Source: Porpolomopsis calyptriformis (Eukaryota; Basidiomycota; Agaricomycetes; Agaricales; Hygrophoraceae). Taken from it: DNA of 64,000 nt. The translations under genes and the position numbers were made by a program. The stretch is from assembly GCA_951640195.1 (NCBI GenBank), contig OX621174.1, forward strand, positions 682,001-746,000. The letters are read 5' to 3'. Shown piece after piece: positions 35,486 to 48,391 of the stretch (position 1 is the first letter of the stretch; every line of letters starts with the position of its first letter). The notes beneath the pieces were generated by a model. The model worked only from the letters and a program-made list of their open reading frames with translations, searched no databases and had not been told where the DNA came from.

Positions 35486-35877
35486 AGATGAATTTTGCAT
35501 TGGATTTTGCGAGTGCCGTTAGAACTAACATGTCTTTACACTTGTTCATGCGTGACTTCGCAACATACAATCTTCAGAATTCAGGCCCCAGTGTCAAAAA
35601 GCACTACCCAAATCGTGCAAGAATCACTGCAGTCAATGTTGATGATACCAAGTTAACCTGATTTGAGCGTCAGATTGATGCTGCAAACGAAAGGTGAATC
35701 TGACTTGATTATTGGTTAGAATGTCACGGCCACTAATTACTTCGATTCCAGGGCCCGATGATGTATCTTTCAAAATGCGCTTGGACACAGGGGAATAGCA
35801 TGATTTTTGGAGAGTAGCCCCCAAGAGAGAGTCAATCTAGAAGGTTGTTAAGTCAATGGCAGCAGTATAGGTGGTCT
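35486..35877. other. Intergenic between convergent ARG3 and TMEM19-like gene
   Basis: I see no gene or structured feature. Confidence 0.5.
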
Positions 35878-36731
35878 TCATCGGCTCACCAGTGAACCGA
35901 GACCACCCGCAACAAACCCCCAGATGGAAAGAGGAATGAGAATATCAATCCAATGATCTCGGCAATTGCTACTTTCAAGTATCAAGCTTGCAGCGAGAGT
36001 TATTCCAATGATACCACCACCGCCAAGAGAGGCTAGGATTCCACCCAGAGACACAGCCCCGTGAGTTCCGGGATATACAGTTTGGAATGTTGTGATCAAG
36101 ACTGGAGGGGAATGTGAGAGAATACCAAGCTCTGAGGCCAAGGTATCTCCAAGGCAGCAGGCAAAATGGCTGTGGTTATATTAGAAGGGGGCCTCCAACA
36201 AAATAAAATAAAACAGACCCCAAGGATGCAAATAACAACGCACGGCTCCAACCCTCGGATATGTCGCGGGATAAAGGACACCAGATGTCCGGATTGTATT
36301 CTATTGGTTTAAAAGCATCGATATCGGCGACAAAGGAGGATAGAAAGGAATTGGGGACAAAAAGAACACCCCACAAAAGACAAGACAGGACGCCGGCGAA
36401 CGAGTTGCAAAGCACCTGCGAGGCAGTCCTGCATCCGGATTCCTGGAAGTCGTCCTCCAGCCGCGCCTTGGTTAGCTTTCCACCTTGAGGTGGACTTAGT
36501 TTCTAGTTGACGATAGCTATCTCAACATGGCTCACGTTTTGTTGCCCAAGAGCCGATGAAGTAGAAAACAAGGAGACAAATGCTAAAAGCGTGAAGGGGA
36601 GAGGAAAAGACGACAAAGCCGATACAAAAGGCTAAACATGCACCGCCAGCCGACAGCGAGCGCCTCCAAAAGCCATGTACGCTCAAGAGGGAAGCAACGG
36701 TGAATGAGAGGACGGACATTGGCCGTGACAT
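35878..36731 (-). CDS. TMEM19/DUF92 integral membrane protein
   Basis: ATG is at 36,729-36,731 and TGA at 35,878-35,880. Motifs of the DUF92 family appear in order: GGACLAFCIGFVVF, a Lys-rich loop, QVLCNSFAGVLSCLLW, HFACCLGDTLASELGIL, TVYPGTHGAVSLGG and a final hydrophobic pair. Introns of about 50 nt restore these. About six membrane segments are likely. The biochemical role in fungi is not established; plant relatives act on phytyl phosphate. Confidence 0.85.
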
Positions 36732-36745
36732 CGCGTGACAGGTTA
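36732..36745. promoter_or_regulatory. 14 bp between divergent start codons (TMEM19-like / MID1)
   Basis: ATG of the minus-strand gene is at 36,729-36,731 and of MID1 at 36,746-36,748. The 5' UTRs must overlap the opposite coding sequence unless TMEM19 starts at its second in-frame ATG (36,717-36,719). Confidence 0.7.
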
Positions 36746-38349
36746 ATGTCGACGATACTCCCTCTCGGCTTGCTCTGGCTTTCGATCTCTGCTCATATCC
36801 TCGCCCAATCGATTTCCCAACTTACCATTAATTCCTTCATTTCAGTTTCGCCCTCTTCCGCACCGAATCCTCCAACTTTCAACGTTCCAGCCTCGAATAC
36901 CCTTGCATTATCAGTCGCATTCTGCGCCGACAGCTCGCAATTACCCAATCCCCGGTTTTTTGTTACCAATAGCTCTGTTGTGAGGAATCCCGGGTCATCT
37001 AATGTGGGAACGAATAATGTCTTTGAGATCGTTGTCAAAAACGGAATCGGCAGCTGGACCGGATCGTTTAATGCTGGAGGTCTACTAGCAGTAGAGAGTA
37101 TCAATCAGATGTCATTTGAGATTGGCGTTTCGGATAGTGGTGAGTGGTGATATTCTCGGATGGTCGATTCCTCACTGACGGTGAACAAGCTCCAATTCAC
37201 GAGATTCTACCAAACATTCCTTTATTAGGGGATACTACATCCAATCAAGCTATCCTCTTTTCTGCACCTTTCAACTCTTTTCCACCAGCCGAATCTTTTT
37301 TCCCGCAACCCACATACCCCAACTACACCTTACCTCCCGCCAACCTTTCGTTCCCAACCCATCCTACCTCGTCCCCAAATTTCACATTGGTTCTGGCTCC
37401 TACCTCTTCAGCGCCTCCTTTAACGGCGTTGCAGCAGACAGGTTGTAGGCTGAGCGCCGTACCCTCCTCCGGCAAGGTGCTCAACGAGACATTATGGCTG
37501 CGAGACATACAAGGCTGGCGCAACCAGTGGCTCTTGGACGGCTTGTCACCGATCACGAATTACACTGCGTATGTCATTCAGAACAGTACGAAAGTGAGCG
37601 GGCCTATTTATTTTGTAACTAAATCAGGTAAGTAAACCCCTTTTCAGAGGTTGCGCGTAACCTAGCTAACATGGTAATCGCTAGCCTTATTCTCGTGTCC
37701 TCTGGTACATTCCCTCCCGTACTGTCCGGCTATATCTTACGCCGTCGCGCTTCCTGCGCCGCCATCTCCCTTCTCCACTTATGATTCTGTACTGCTCCCT
37801 TCGTCTCTGACAACACCCCTTCTACACTATATGGCCAATTTTACCACATCCCTTCTCAGTATCGCTTGCGGGCGTGACCTGTATTCACCCCTGGTGACAT
37901 GCGCGGATTGCCAATATGCGTATAGAAAATGGCTCTGCGCCATATCTCTTACTCGGTGCTCTGAGCCTTCCCCGGGCTCTGCGATTTCTAGCTCTATCCC
38001 TGCACCAAGCGCCACTGGCCTTGGCGCTTCCGAACAATCATTGAACGGCGCAAATCAGCAAGTGCCGATCTCAGCCCTCGTTCCCCAACCTACCAATATC
38101 CAGCCTCGAAATCCTAACCTACCCAACATGACATCGAATTACACAATGCTTCTTCCCTGTCTGGAGATGTGCACGGCTGTGGATCGGGCGTGCCCCAGTT
38201 TTTTAGGATTTAGGTGTCCTCAGTTGCGGTTTAATGCCGCGTTTAGTTATGGTGTGGGATACATAGATGATGGGGAACTCGGTGACCAGGGTGAAGGTCT
38301 GACGGGCGTGTCACAAGATCAGTGGGGGAATGTTTGGTGTAATGGCTAA
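36746..38349 (+). CDS. MID1: MID1-like stretch-activated Ca2+ channel subunit
   Basis: A signal peptide (STILPLGLLWLSISAHILA) is followed by a Ser/Asn-rich extracellular part with many N-glycosylation sites. The C-terminal half is Cys-rich (CPYSPAISYAVALP, ACGRDLYSPLVTCADCQYAY, PCLEMCTAVDRACPSFLGF). It works with Cch1 for Ca2+ influx at the plasma membrane. Introns lie at about 37,140-37,189 and 37,628-37,684. It ends at TAA 38,347-38,349, 88 bp before EAF3. Confidence 0.88.
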
Positions 38350-38437
38350 GTGCATAATGACCTTCAGCTAATAGCTTCGCGTGACAAAGATGTGACTGAG
38401 TAATGCCACTCAAGTGCAGAACCCGTTCAAGCATTAG

Positions 38438-39706
38438 ATGTCGGTGACATTCACCCCAAACGAGCGTGTTTTCTGCTACCACGGACCTCTGATTTACGAG
38501 GCCAAAATCCTCAAGGTTGACAACTGGACCGAGACGACCACAAAGAGTGGCGAACTAGGACCGCACTTCTATGTCCATTACAAAGGATGGAAACAGACGT
38601 AAGTGGTCCAAGCCAGTGCTCTCACACCGTGTCTAATTTCGAACAAACAGATGGGATGAATGGGTCCCGGCGCTCCGTCTGCTTAAGTTTAATGAAGCAA
38701 ATAGCGCGTTACAAAAGAGCTTGCAGGCACAGCACGCTCACAACACCGGGTCTTCGTCAAAGCATGGAAAGTCTCAAGGGAGTGGGGGTGGTTCGGGTAA
38801 CAAGGATGCGAACACATCCCGGTCAGGCATGAGGAAGGACGGCACACGGGGAACCAAGAGAGGGAGAGAGGAGGTCACTACACACTCTCATGTCTACTTC
38901 CAAGGTCACTCATTATGGCATAGGATGAGAACAGCAAGAAACCGGATATGAAACTCGCCGTTCCAGAAGCTTTGAAGGTCATTCTTGTTGACGATTGGGA
39001 GGCTGTGACTAAGAATAATCAGGTACTTGGATTGGATTTTGTTTGAATCCTTCGACTCACAGTGACCTTCGGGGTAGCTGGTGACCCTACCTCGAAGCCC
39101 ATCCGTAGTGGATATATTGCGCGAATTTGAGGCTTACATCACCTCATTGCCCAAGACTGGCCAGTGCGTACTCCTCCTTTTGGCGTGCTCCTTTATTCAG
39201 CTGATTTGTGAAATCCAGCCTGAAGGATCCTGAAACCGTTCTTCCAACCATCACATCGGGACTGCAGGTTTACTTTGATCGCTCCTTGGGATCCAACCTA
39301 CTATACCGGTTTGAACGGCCGCAGTACGCAGACATTCGAAAACAATACGTGACGGGACCGAAAGTTTTGCTTGGTCAGGAGAAGGAAATGAGTTCTCTCT
39401 ATGGTGCCGAACACCTATTACGCATGTTAGGTGGACTGCCATTTGTGTTTTCCCTTGTGGTGTATTCCTCTAAGACCCCCTTGCAGTGACCCTCCCACAG
39501 ATGGTATCAAACTCAAATATGGATGCGGAGTCCGTAGGTCTTGTCAGAGACTACATAAACGAACTTTTAATGTGCGACCAGTGCCAAGCTCCTCCTTGGA
39601 TTACTGACGATTTCAAAATAGATATTTGCTAAAGGAGAGACAGAGGATGTTCCAAGCAGAATACGACAGCGCCAGTCTACAATACCAAAATATATCACGA
39701 TCTTAG
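38438..39706 (+). CDS. EAF3: EAF3/MRG15 chromodomain protein
   Basis: The N-terminal chromo-barrel (ERVFCYHGPLIYEAKI, HFYVHYKGWKQTWDEWV) is followed by a basic Gly/Ser linker and the MRG domain (LKVILVDDWEAVTKN, LPRSPSVVDILREF, LLYRFERPQYADI, YGAEHLLRML, DYINELL). It is a subunit of NuA4 acetyltransferase and Rpd3S deacetylase and reads H3K36 methylation. Six or so short introns are placed by motif continuity; the last (gtgcga...aaatag) gives the C-terminal KERQRMF helix and TAG 39,704-39,706. Confidence 0.92.
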
Positions 39707-39895
39707 TTCGGTCAGGTCACTTTTGTGTGGGATTTATCCCCGCCCTCTCTACTGCCCCAACGACCTGCAGTGACTTGAATTTCACGCGAACTTGAATTTA
39801 GCGCTGTGCCTGGCTGGGTTTGTTCCGGTCAGCATGCTCGATAGAACTCTCTCAAACAAGTCGGCTGTGTTCCTTTAGTGCATACATCTATGTGA

Positions 39896-42474
39896 CTAGG
39901 GTTTCACCTGATGCATGCCATTGACTCGATTGAGTGCCGCATCTGCTCGTTGTAGATCACCTTCGCTGGGGCCTTTGAAACTTCCTCCCGGTGTGCTTGC
40001 GCCAGACAGAATAGAGCTCGCACGCGACCGGACTTTCATCACAAGGGGGCTTGAGGAGAGGAATACTCAGCAAAACAATCGGACGTGAATAGATGTTACG
40101 CACAATGGATAGCCGTTTTCTTCGTCCTCGTGCATGCTTGGCCAGACGTAACCCCGATAGTCACTGGTCTCCAGTGATTGCATCTGATGTTCGAAACAAA
40201 TAAAATGAAACTGTATGGAAGCGGAAAAAAACGCGTTTTACCTCTTCGGTCAGAGTGCCAATGTCTCCCGGAGTCGCCATCCCTCTTAGCCTTGGGCTTG
40301 TCGGCACTGAGATAGGTGTTACCCACTCAAACCCGTTAGCCAAATCGAACTCAGAATCCTCGCTATCGTTCGCGGTGGCATGAAATGCATCTGGGTATGC
40401 TCTTCGCAGAGCCAGTTGTCTGGACTTCGAATATTCGACACCTAAATTCTTCCAATCCAGAAGCGGACTCAACCGTTCTACACGATTCCTCTGATTGATG
40501 CGCTGTCGCCTGGTCTTTTCGCAGAATGTGAACATGCAATCGGTAAGCTGATTTACCGAATCCTCGGGCGATTGCATTCGCCGATCGACGATGTAACATC
40601 CTTCATCCTGTGGTCGGTCAATTACGTCCTGCATGAAACAGCCAAAACCAGATAAGTTTGTTGTGATAGACGGAATACCCATCTGGCTTCAAGTTAGTAG
40701 GAAAGGAGCATGAGTTCCGCAAACTAACTCACCACAGTGCACTCGGCGGGTGTGTACCCCCATGGCTCGTAATAGCTCGGAAACACGCCTAGATGACAAC
40801 CTCTCACAAACTCCTCATAGTCAAGACCTAGGATGGGATTATTCGCGTTCAAAAAGTCTGGATGGAAAACAATTTTGACGCGATCGGATGGCCCATTGAA
40901 GAGCTGGACACGTCGTATCTGGTTCAAGATAGGATCGCCGGCATCGTCGGCCATGTTGTGCGTAGTCACTGGCGGCAGCGTGCTACGTTTCAGCGCAAAT
41001 ATTCGCCGCTTGAGCAGTACCTGATCCTCCTCAGATAGAAGTGACTCTGGGATTGGAACGATTTTTTGGTGGCTAAAATGGTCAATTAGTGAGCAAGATG
41101 AAGGAGGAGATCGTTGGATCTACCCATGAAATCTGGCTGCGTGGTCAAATAATCGTGATCCGATCCTGTTTTGAATTTCTGTGACGGTATCGCGAAGTTG
41201 TTTGGTGACCGCCTGGCCTTTAAGAGCCTCCACGGTGTATGAATGGGTTGCAGCGGGCATGATGATGAAGGCAACAACCGTAGTAGCCGAACCCATCTTC
41301 TGGAGTCGATGGTTAAGGCCTACAGATGCATATCGGCAAACGAGTCCATGGGTTGAAATAAAACTTACGCGCAAGAGACTCGATGAACATATCGACCCCT
41401 TTATTGCGATATTCATACCGCCCGGCGATAAACATCTTGGAAGGCTTGGCTGAAGACAAAAAAGGATGCATGATTGAAAGTACATACGTAGAGTGTGTTG
41501 TCCAAGTCGAAATCATAATGACCATAAAAATGGCCCCTGACGAACTCGTGGATTTTGGCTTTTGATGTTGAATGAAGATTTTGAAACTCGTGCATTGCCT
41601 GAAACTTGACCACGTTGAGTCCATTTGGCAATACGCCGTCGGGTTTACGCTTCAATAGGTGTTCAGCCTCGTAGGCGGTGATGTGAGAGACCGTGGTGAA
41701 AACATCGGCACAGTGAGCGGCGGATCGTTCGATACAATAGCGGTGATAGATGCCTCGCTTCCCGGCCTCGTGATCGACGTCAAAGTACTGAAGGTTGTTG
41801 TAAAAGTCAACGCTCCCTGCACAAAGATAGCGACCAAGGAGAGTGGCATGGGTAGTAAAGACGGTGGTGACATCAATGTGTCGTTTGCGGCATAATGGAA
41901 TAGCAAGCCCGGCCTGCCATTCGTGGAAATGGACGACCACAGCCGTGTGGAGCTGCAAGGATACATACTGAGGCACGGAAAAAAAAAACAGTTGACGGGT
42001 GTTAATGCTTATAGGAACACGAAAACTCACATGTCCTAGAAACCACGCGACAAGGTATCCAAAAATGATCGCATCGTTTGTTTCGTGATCATTTGGAGGT
42101 GAAGGGATACCGGCGAGGTTCCAAAGATCGCCCTTCCACTCATCCAAGCGCGCGTGCTGGCTGGCTGTATCGAACAGTAAAACACAGGGGGCACCCTCGA
42201 TGAGCCAACGCCCATAGAGAGCGTTGACACCCTGGGCACGCATAGACTCCAGGGTGGCGGCTAAGTCTGGATCACTTGGTTCTTCTGCTTCGACCTCGAT
42301 AGGCGCGGTCTTCTCGCTGAGAGGACCAATAAGACAGTATCTGTCGCCATATTCGGCGACGGTGACGGGCACTTTTGTTTTGATGACGGTGTAAATACCG
42401 CCGACTTTGTTTGCAACCTCCCAAGCACATTCGAACAAGAGCGGATGTCGAACGTCTCGTTTGTCGTCGGCCAT
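39896..42474 (-). CDS. GSY1: Glycogen synthase
   Basis: ATG is at 42,472-42,474. GT3 family motifs: [20 protein letters not shown] at the N-terminus, [58 protein letters not shown], the HPDFL and [16 protein letters not shown] segments of the UDP-glucose site, and the Arg-rich [15 protein letters not shown]. Exons are separated by several introns; the C-terminal Ser-rich regulatory tail ends at TAG 39,896-39,898. Its neighbour EAF3 converges on it. Confidence 0.93.
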
Positions 42475-42736
42475 TGGAGTTGAGTGAGCGAAGGAGGTCA
42501 GTGTTTACTTCAAACCGCTCGGAAACAAACAAAACATCGTTCCCTCGTTCGACATTACATATACATAACCGCTACTACTCGAAAGTGAAAATATTTCAGT
42601 CTGAACGAACGAAAATAAAGGGCACCCGGTTAATAATGTACTTCATAGACATTCAGCCAAGAGGAACTTCAATGGTCGCGGGACTTTCTAGGGCATCAGA
42701 TTAACCAGTCTGTGTCAGTCGAAACGAACCCGGACT

Positions 42737-43905
42737 CTACCTATATTCCCCCTCAGCTGCAACGCTGAGCTCCTCGATATCTCCTTGCACGGCAGAGAAT
42801 GCTTCAGCCGCAGCCGCATGATAGGCGAGCTTCCTCACAACGTTATTACCGAGGGTTGGAAACATGGTAAAGGCTCACCTGAGCTTTCATCAGTTCGTTG
42901 AGGTTCTTGATCGGTTCAGGCTGTTCGAAGGAATGCGTTGGTTTTATTCAATACGAAAGCAGCTAGCTTACGTTTTCGAGAACGGTCTTCATTAATGTGA
43001 TGGCAACCTCCGTCTTCTGAACAAGGTCATCTTCAGCATTTTCAACCTCCAGTCGAGCTTGCTCTTGTTTGGAAGGGCCAGCGTTCTTCAAACTGTAGAG
43101 AGAATGTGAATGGGGGTGGGATGTCGAGTTGAACACCCACGATTGCTTGGCTGCGTCCAGCTCCAGCCGACTTACACGAACGGCTTGACGAGCTTTCATG
43201 GCAACCGCAATGGACGTCGACAATGTTGTCTGCCACGGCTGCAAAAACCGTGATTGGATGGATGCGTCTTGGTGAAGCCGAGCGGCGGCAACTTTATCCC
43301 AGGCGCCTGCGTACAAACCCATAGCCCTGCCTAGTTTGTCGTCCGCGCCCAAGCTAGTGGCTCGCAGTAGTGATGCGGATGACTTAGCGGAGCGACTCAA
43401 GGCGTGCGGCAGCGTCTTGTGCTGAGCCGCCGGTGCCGCGACAGGGGCAGGGGCGGGCAAATTGGTCCCCTTGAGATTGGCAGCAGCAAAGTTGGTGATT
43501 CCATACCCAATCGAAGTGGAAATTTCGGAAATAGACTCCTGTATCTGGGTCGGGTAATCGTAGGTTTCTGTTTCGTAAACCTTGGTGATCCTGGCATGTG
43601 TGTGGTCAGAAGACAACGAACGAATGACAAACTGCTGACTTTAGAAAAGAAAGGTGGGTCTGACGGAGAGCGTCCACACGGGCTTCCAGATCTTTGTATT
43701 CTGTTCCGGTGCGGTGAGTTTGGCACGAGCGGGAAACATAAGACTGCGCACCCTGAGGCAACTCGGTAATCTCCTCTGCGGTAACCTGGCCCAGACGCTC
43801 CTTGGTGGCCTGTACGCTGGAAGTAAAGCCTTTGGCGATCTTGTTCGCTGACTGGCCTAGGGTCAACCCTCCGAGGCTTGCCTGAATCTTATTCCATCCG
43901 TCCAT
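42737..43905 (-). CDS. GVP36-like BAR domain protein
   Basis: ATG is at 43,903-43,905 and TAG at 42,737-42,739. A long helical protein with QLTLGQ-type N-terminus ([19 protein letters not shown]), [48 protein letters not shown] and an alpha-helical C-terminal part, as in fungal Gvp36/BAR proteins of Golgi and endocytic vesicles. The last two exons encode [14 protein letters not shown] and [20 protein letters not shown]. It diverges from PUP1 by 92 bp. Confidence 0.85.
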
Positions 43906-43997
43906 GTTGCTGGAGTGAGCGTGAGTAGAGAGTCTGACTTTGGTGGGAAAGCCCACGTGAGCCGTGTGACGCGTCCAATCCGTCCTCAGACTTTGCC

Positions 43998-45008
43998 ATG
44001 GCGGTTCATTCATCTCCTGGTTTCGATTTTTCCAATAGATCAAGGTAAACTTCTTGTTTTCCATTCAAACGTTCTCAAACCGGGATTTTCCAGGAATAAA
44101 TTCTTGACTGAGAAGGGTATACCTCTTCCAAAGGCAACCAGCACAGGCACTACCATCGTCGGCTGTTTGTTCAAGGATGGCATAGTCTTGGGCGCGGATA
44201 CTCGTGCTACCGAAGGCGAAATCGTCGCCGACAAAAACTGCGAGAAGGTCTGTCTATCCATTTTCTTTGGCCACTTCTCATCTCCGGAGTAGATCCACTA
44301 TATTACCGAATCCATTCGCTGTTGCGGCGCAGGAACGGCCGCTGACACTGAGTTCACAACAGCTCTCATATCTTCTAATATGGAGCTTCACGCCTTATCC
44401 ACAGGGCGAAAGCCCCGAGTCGTAACGGCAATGACCATGTTCAAGCAGATGCTTTTCCGGTATGTCACCCTGTTTGAGCATTTCTGTCCCACTCAAGTGA
44501 TCCAAATATAGCTATCACGGTAATATCGGAGCTGCACTCGTGCTCGGCGGTGTGGACGTCACAGGCCCGCATCTCTTTACAATCCACCCTCACGGCTCAA
44601 CGGACAAGCTACCATATGTCACCATGGGTTCTGGTAGCCTGGCTGCCATGGCCGTCTTTGAAAGTGGTTGGAAGCCAAACATGGAGGCAAGTCTACTCAT
44701 CCTTATTGCCATCTCCTGTGTTCACGATCTATCAACAGCGAGACGAGGCGCTTGCCCTCGTTACGATTGCCATCTCGGCCGGCATATTTAACGATCTTGG
44801 GTCTGGCTCGAATGTTGATGCATGTGTGATCACTGCCTCTCACACCGAAATGCTCCGAAACTTCCTCCGACCCAACGAAAGGGTGCAGAAAGAAAGACAG
44901 TATGTATTCAGGAAAGGTACCACGGCGTGGAAGAGCGAGGAGATCAGAAACCTGATTGTTAGCGAAGACGTCGTTCCCGTCGGCCAAGAAGGCATGGACA
45001 CGTCGTGA
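43998..45008 (+). CDS. PUP1: 20S proteasome subunit beta2 (trypsin-like)
   Basis: A short propeptide ends ...ATSTG and the mature protein begins with catalytic Thr ([20 protein letters not shown]). [46 protein letters not shown] and ESGWKPNM follow. Introns near 44,047-44,095, 44,248-44,296, 44,460-44,512 and 44,686-44,738 keep these in frame. The C-terminal arm is Glu/Lys-rich as in beta2. Confidence 0.95.
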
Positions 45009-45118
45009 AGCACCCGCAGGCATGTTCTCGTACCCGCTCTCGAGTACATTCTCTCAATACATTCTCGAGTTTGGGTCGCTGCTAAATTCGTAAATGATCG
45101 AATTGTTATCTAATCAGC

Positions 45119-47247
45119 ATGTCTCAAACCACCATAAGTCCTCACAATCAGCAGCCATTTACTACTCGAACTCACCCATCAGAGGCCGAGCTTGATGCAA
45201 TAATTGAAAATTCTGCCAAAGCACAAAAAACATGGAGTTCTATTCCTCTTCAAGAAAGAATAAGTATCGGGTGGAAGTTCGTAGTAAGCACGATTAAAGC
45301 AACCTCATCCACGCAGTGTTTGTATCGTACCGTTTTTAGGATGAATTTAGGAACATGGGTGACGAAATTCCAATGGAATTGACGCTGCAGATGGGTCGGT
45401 GAGCACGTTGACCTCCGCAACCAGGGTCGCAGACACCTCACCCCCCCTAGTCCGGTCTCGCAGGGCGCAGGAGAGGTTCGCGGGTTCCTTGACCGGGCAG
45501 CCTATATGTTGTCTATCGCAGCGCCTTCGTTAGAAGACATACAACTCTCAGACTCAGACAAGCCGGGTTTCAGGCGGTTTATCAAACGAGTCCCCGTAGG
45601 TGTTGTCCTCGTCATCGCTCCATGGAAGTGAGTTTAGCATATCGGTCGACCCTGGCGTCCGTTGACCTAATCCCTCAGTTATCCCTACCTTGTGTCTGTC
45701 AATTCAGTTCTTCCGGCTCTCATAGCAGGGAACTCTGTTCTCCTCAAACCATCCCCACAAACGCCTCTTGCGGCTGAACGTTTTGCACTTGCACTCATCC
45801 GTGCTGGTGTCCCTAAAGATGTTATTCAAGTCGTTCATCTCTCTCCCTCCCTCACTACTCGTGCTGTTCAACATTCCCTTGTCGGTTTCATCTCGTTCAC
45901 CGGTAGTGTTGTGAATGGACGCGCGGTAGAAGATGCCACAACCAGTGCCAAAGGGTTTAAAGGAGTTGCACTTGAGGTAAGGCCAAGCTCATCATTTTTT
46001 CCGCCGACTTTAACTAGGAGATAGTTGGGAGGGAAGGATCCTGCGTACGTCCGATCAGATGCAGACCTTGACTATACTGTCGCTGAACTGGTTGATGGTA
46101 AAATTATGACCTCAAATTTAATTTCCATCCACCCACATTTCTTCAGGAGTGTTCTTCAATTCGGGACAGAGTTGCTGTGCTGTAGAGGTGTGTCCCTACT
46201 TTCCATCCAGTCGTACGCCACCCGAACATGTTTTAGCGCATTTACGTTCACGAGTCTATTTTCGACACGTTTGTGGATAACTTTACCAATCTAGTTATAG
46301 TACGTCTCAAAAACTCGTGTCGCCTTCCACATGCTTACCTTCACTTTTTCAGAAATACAAACTCGGGGACCCTACCCAGCCAGAAACGACGTTGGGGCCC
46401 GTCGTCAGCGTGGCGAGCGCTGAAAGAATTCGCGCACAAATCTCGGATGCCTGTTAGTTTTTTTCACGAATGGGCTTCGAATTGATAACGAGAGCATAAG
46501 CAGTGGCAGCTGGCGCAACGGCTCTCATACCAAATTCACACTTTCCCGTGGCGTGTCCGTAAGCTCGCTTTACCAGCTCCAACCAACGTTGATCTGACCA
46601 CATTTCCAGTGGTACTGCATATGTTGCCCCTCAAGTGTTGATTAATGTCAATCATAGTGAGTCAGATCTTGATCTTCCGTCGTTTCCCCTGATATGTTTT
46701 GTTTAGCCATGGCCGTTATGATAGTAAGCCCAAGCTTGTGACTATTTCATAACATGACGTTGTTTCCAGGAAGAAACTTTTGGACCAGTTGTCGGCATTC
46801 AAAAGGTGATGTTCACCAACAGCTTAGGTTTTCTCCCTCCTAAAACCCTCATTCGTAGGTTGCTTCTGATGAGGAAGCACTCCGGTTGATGAATGATTCG
46901 CCCTACGGCTTGACAGCCTCCATTTGGACCAATACCACAACCAACGCGGAGTCTGAGGCCGCATTTCTCCAGTTTGTTGACCGTCTCGAAACGGGAACCG
47001 TCTTTCTCAATCGGTGATCTTTTGAATAAATCGACGATTCCCATTGCTGATCGGTCCTCTGCAGCTGTGATTATCTCGACCCTGCTTTGGCCTGGACCGG
47101 TGTGAAAGAGAGTGGCCGGGGAGTCAGTCTGAGCAAGTTTGGTATGCTCCAACTCAAGTCTCTTAAACATGGGTTGCTCACGGACTTGTAGGTTACGATC
47201 AACTCACGAGGGCGAAGTCGGTACATATGAAAATTGATACATCCTGA
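45119..47247 (+). CDS. Aldehyde dehydrogenase family protein
   Basis: Exons encode a complete ALDH fold: VGVVLVIAPWNYPYLV (cofactor site), NSVLLKPSPQTPLAAE, GFISFTGSV, ALELGGKDPAYV with the catalytic Glu, the FNSGQSCCAVERIYV active-site cysteine block, EETFGPVVGI and GVKESGRGVSLSKFGYDQLT near the C-terminus. At least ten introns split it, several joined only by motif continuity. The substrate cannot be told from sequence; similarity in style to fungal MSC7/succinate-semialdehyde-type enzymes is a guess. Confidence 0.87.
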
Positions 47248-47432
47248 CGGATTTCAGCCAGAAGTACATCATTGTAATTATAATAATAAAGCCGTCAACG
47301 ACCTTGGTGTTCTATATCGTGTTTCCCCTATGAATTTAGTGTGACTACCACACAGAGAACACCCCAAACGAGATCGTCTCGAAATTAATACTGGTTTACA
47401 GGACGTAAAAGGTGGCGTATTTAAGACGTAGC

Positions 47433-48349
47433 CTATACTTTGTATCGCCGACCCGTTTTTGTAAAGAACGTCTGGAGGACATAGACTTGGAAGCTGCAGA
47501 CAAATCTTTAACATCAACGAAGGATGAGAAATGGAGAGGGAACAGACATGGCCATGCCGATGATGCCTATACTTTCGAGTACGGCATACCAGAAGATGCG
47601 GCTAGAAGATGAAATTGAGATGCATCAGACGCAAGGCATTCGCAAGGTGGCGCACTTTTGGGTAGACTTGACGATGGAAAAACCTCTGTTTTCTCTGGTA
47701 TGAAAACTAGAGAGAGAACGGTAAGGTGGATAGACCGGGGGAAGTCAACCCGCGCACTATTTTTGTATTCTCTTAATATTGAGCAACATCCCGTTCAGTC
47801 TAAAAATGCTCTCCTCCAGAGCACTCGTGTGTTCCGCTATCTGGCCAGGCTTGGCAGGTGCTTCCCGGCGAGGTTCGCTCTCTACCATGATGTCAAAGTC
47901 AACCAGCTTCTCGGTGAGAGTCGACATGTCGTTCTCGAAACAGAAAGAATATTCGCCGGCGGTATTGGCTGTGAAAACATAGTCTCCTTGGCGCTCGCGG
48001 AGGCCATCAAGGAGTATTTTATTATTTGGATCTTTGACTTCAAAGTCGATGTCGAACGAGCCTCCAGATTGGACCTAATGGAGAGAATGGTACAAGGGTG
48101 GTAGGTTACGAACATAGCACCTACTGCAAAATAGAACTGGCGTCGTGGCGAGGGTCAGAGGGCTGCTGCTGCTCGTGACGAAATTGGTTATAGGATGCTC
48201 ACTCCAATCTTTTCTCCTACTTTGTCAACGTCGGCGTAGAAACACAAGCGTTCGTTGGCGGCGATAGCAGTCGTTAAAGCTGAGCCTCGAGCTGACGAGC
48301 TCAGATAGAGAATAAAGGGAATCGACCACAGGCAACGTAGCATTACCAT
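47433..48349 (-). CDS. p24 family ER-Golgi cargo receptor (Erp/TMED)
   Basis: Signal peptide (CLWSIPFILYLSSSARGSAL), then the GOLD domain (NERLCFYADVDKVGEKIG, GSFDIDFEVKDPNNKIL, GDYVFTANTAGEYSFCFEN with the conserved Cys pair), a coiled coil, one C-terminal membrane segment and a short basic cytosolic tail with FFTKTGRRYKV, the usual COPII/COPI signal arrangement. The stop is at 47,433-47,435. Several small introns are present. Confidence 0.9.
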
Positions 48350-48391
48350 GTCAAGCATGTATTTAGCATCACAGCCACACACGCTCACCTC
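48350..48391. promoter_or_regulatory. Short divergent promoter, p24 / TRIC-like gene
   Basis: 42 bp lie between divergent start codons. Confidence 0.6.
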
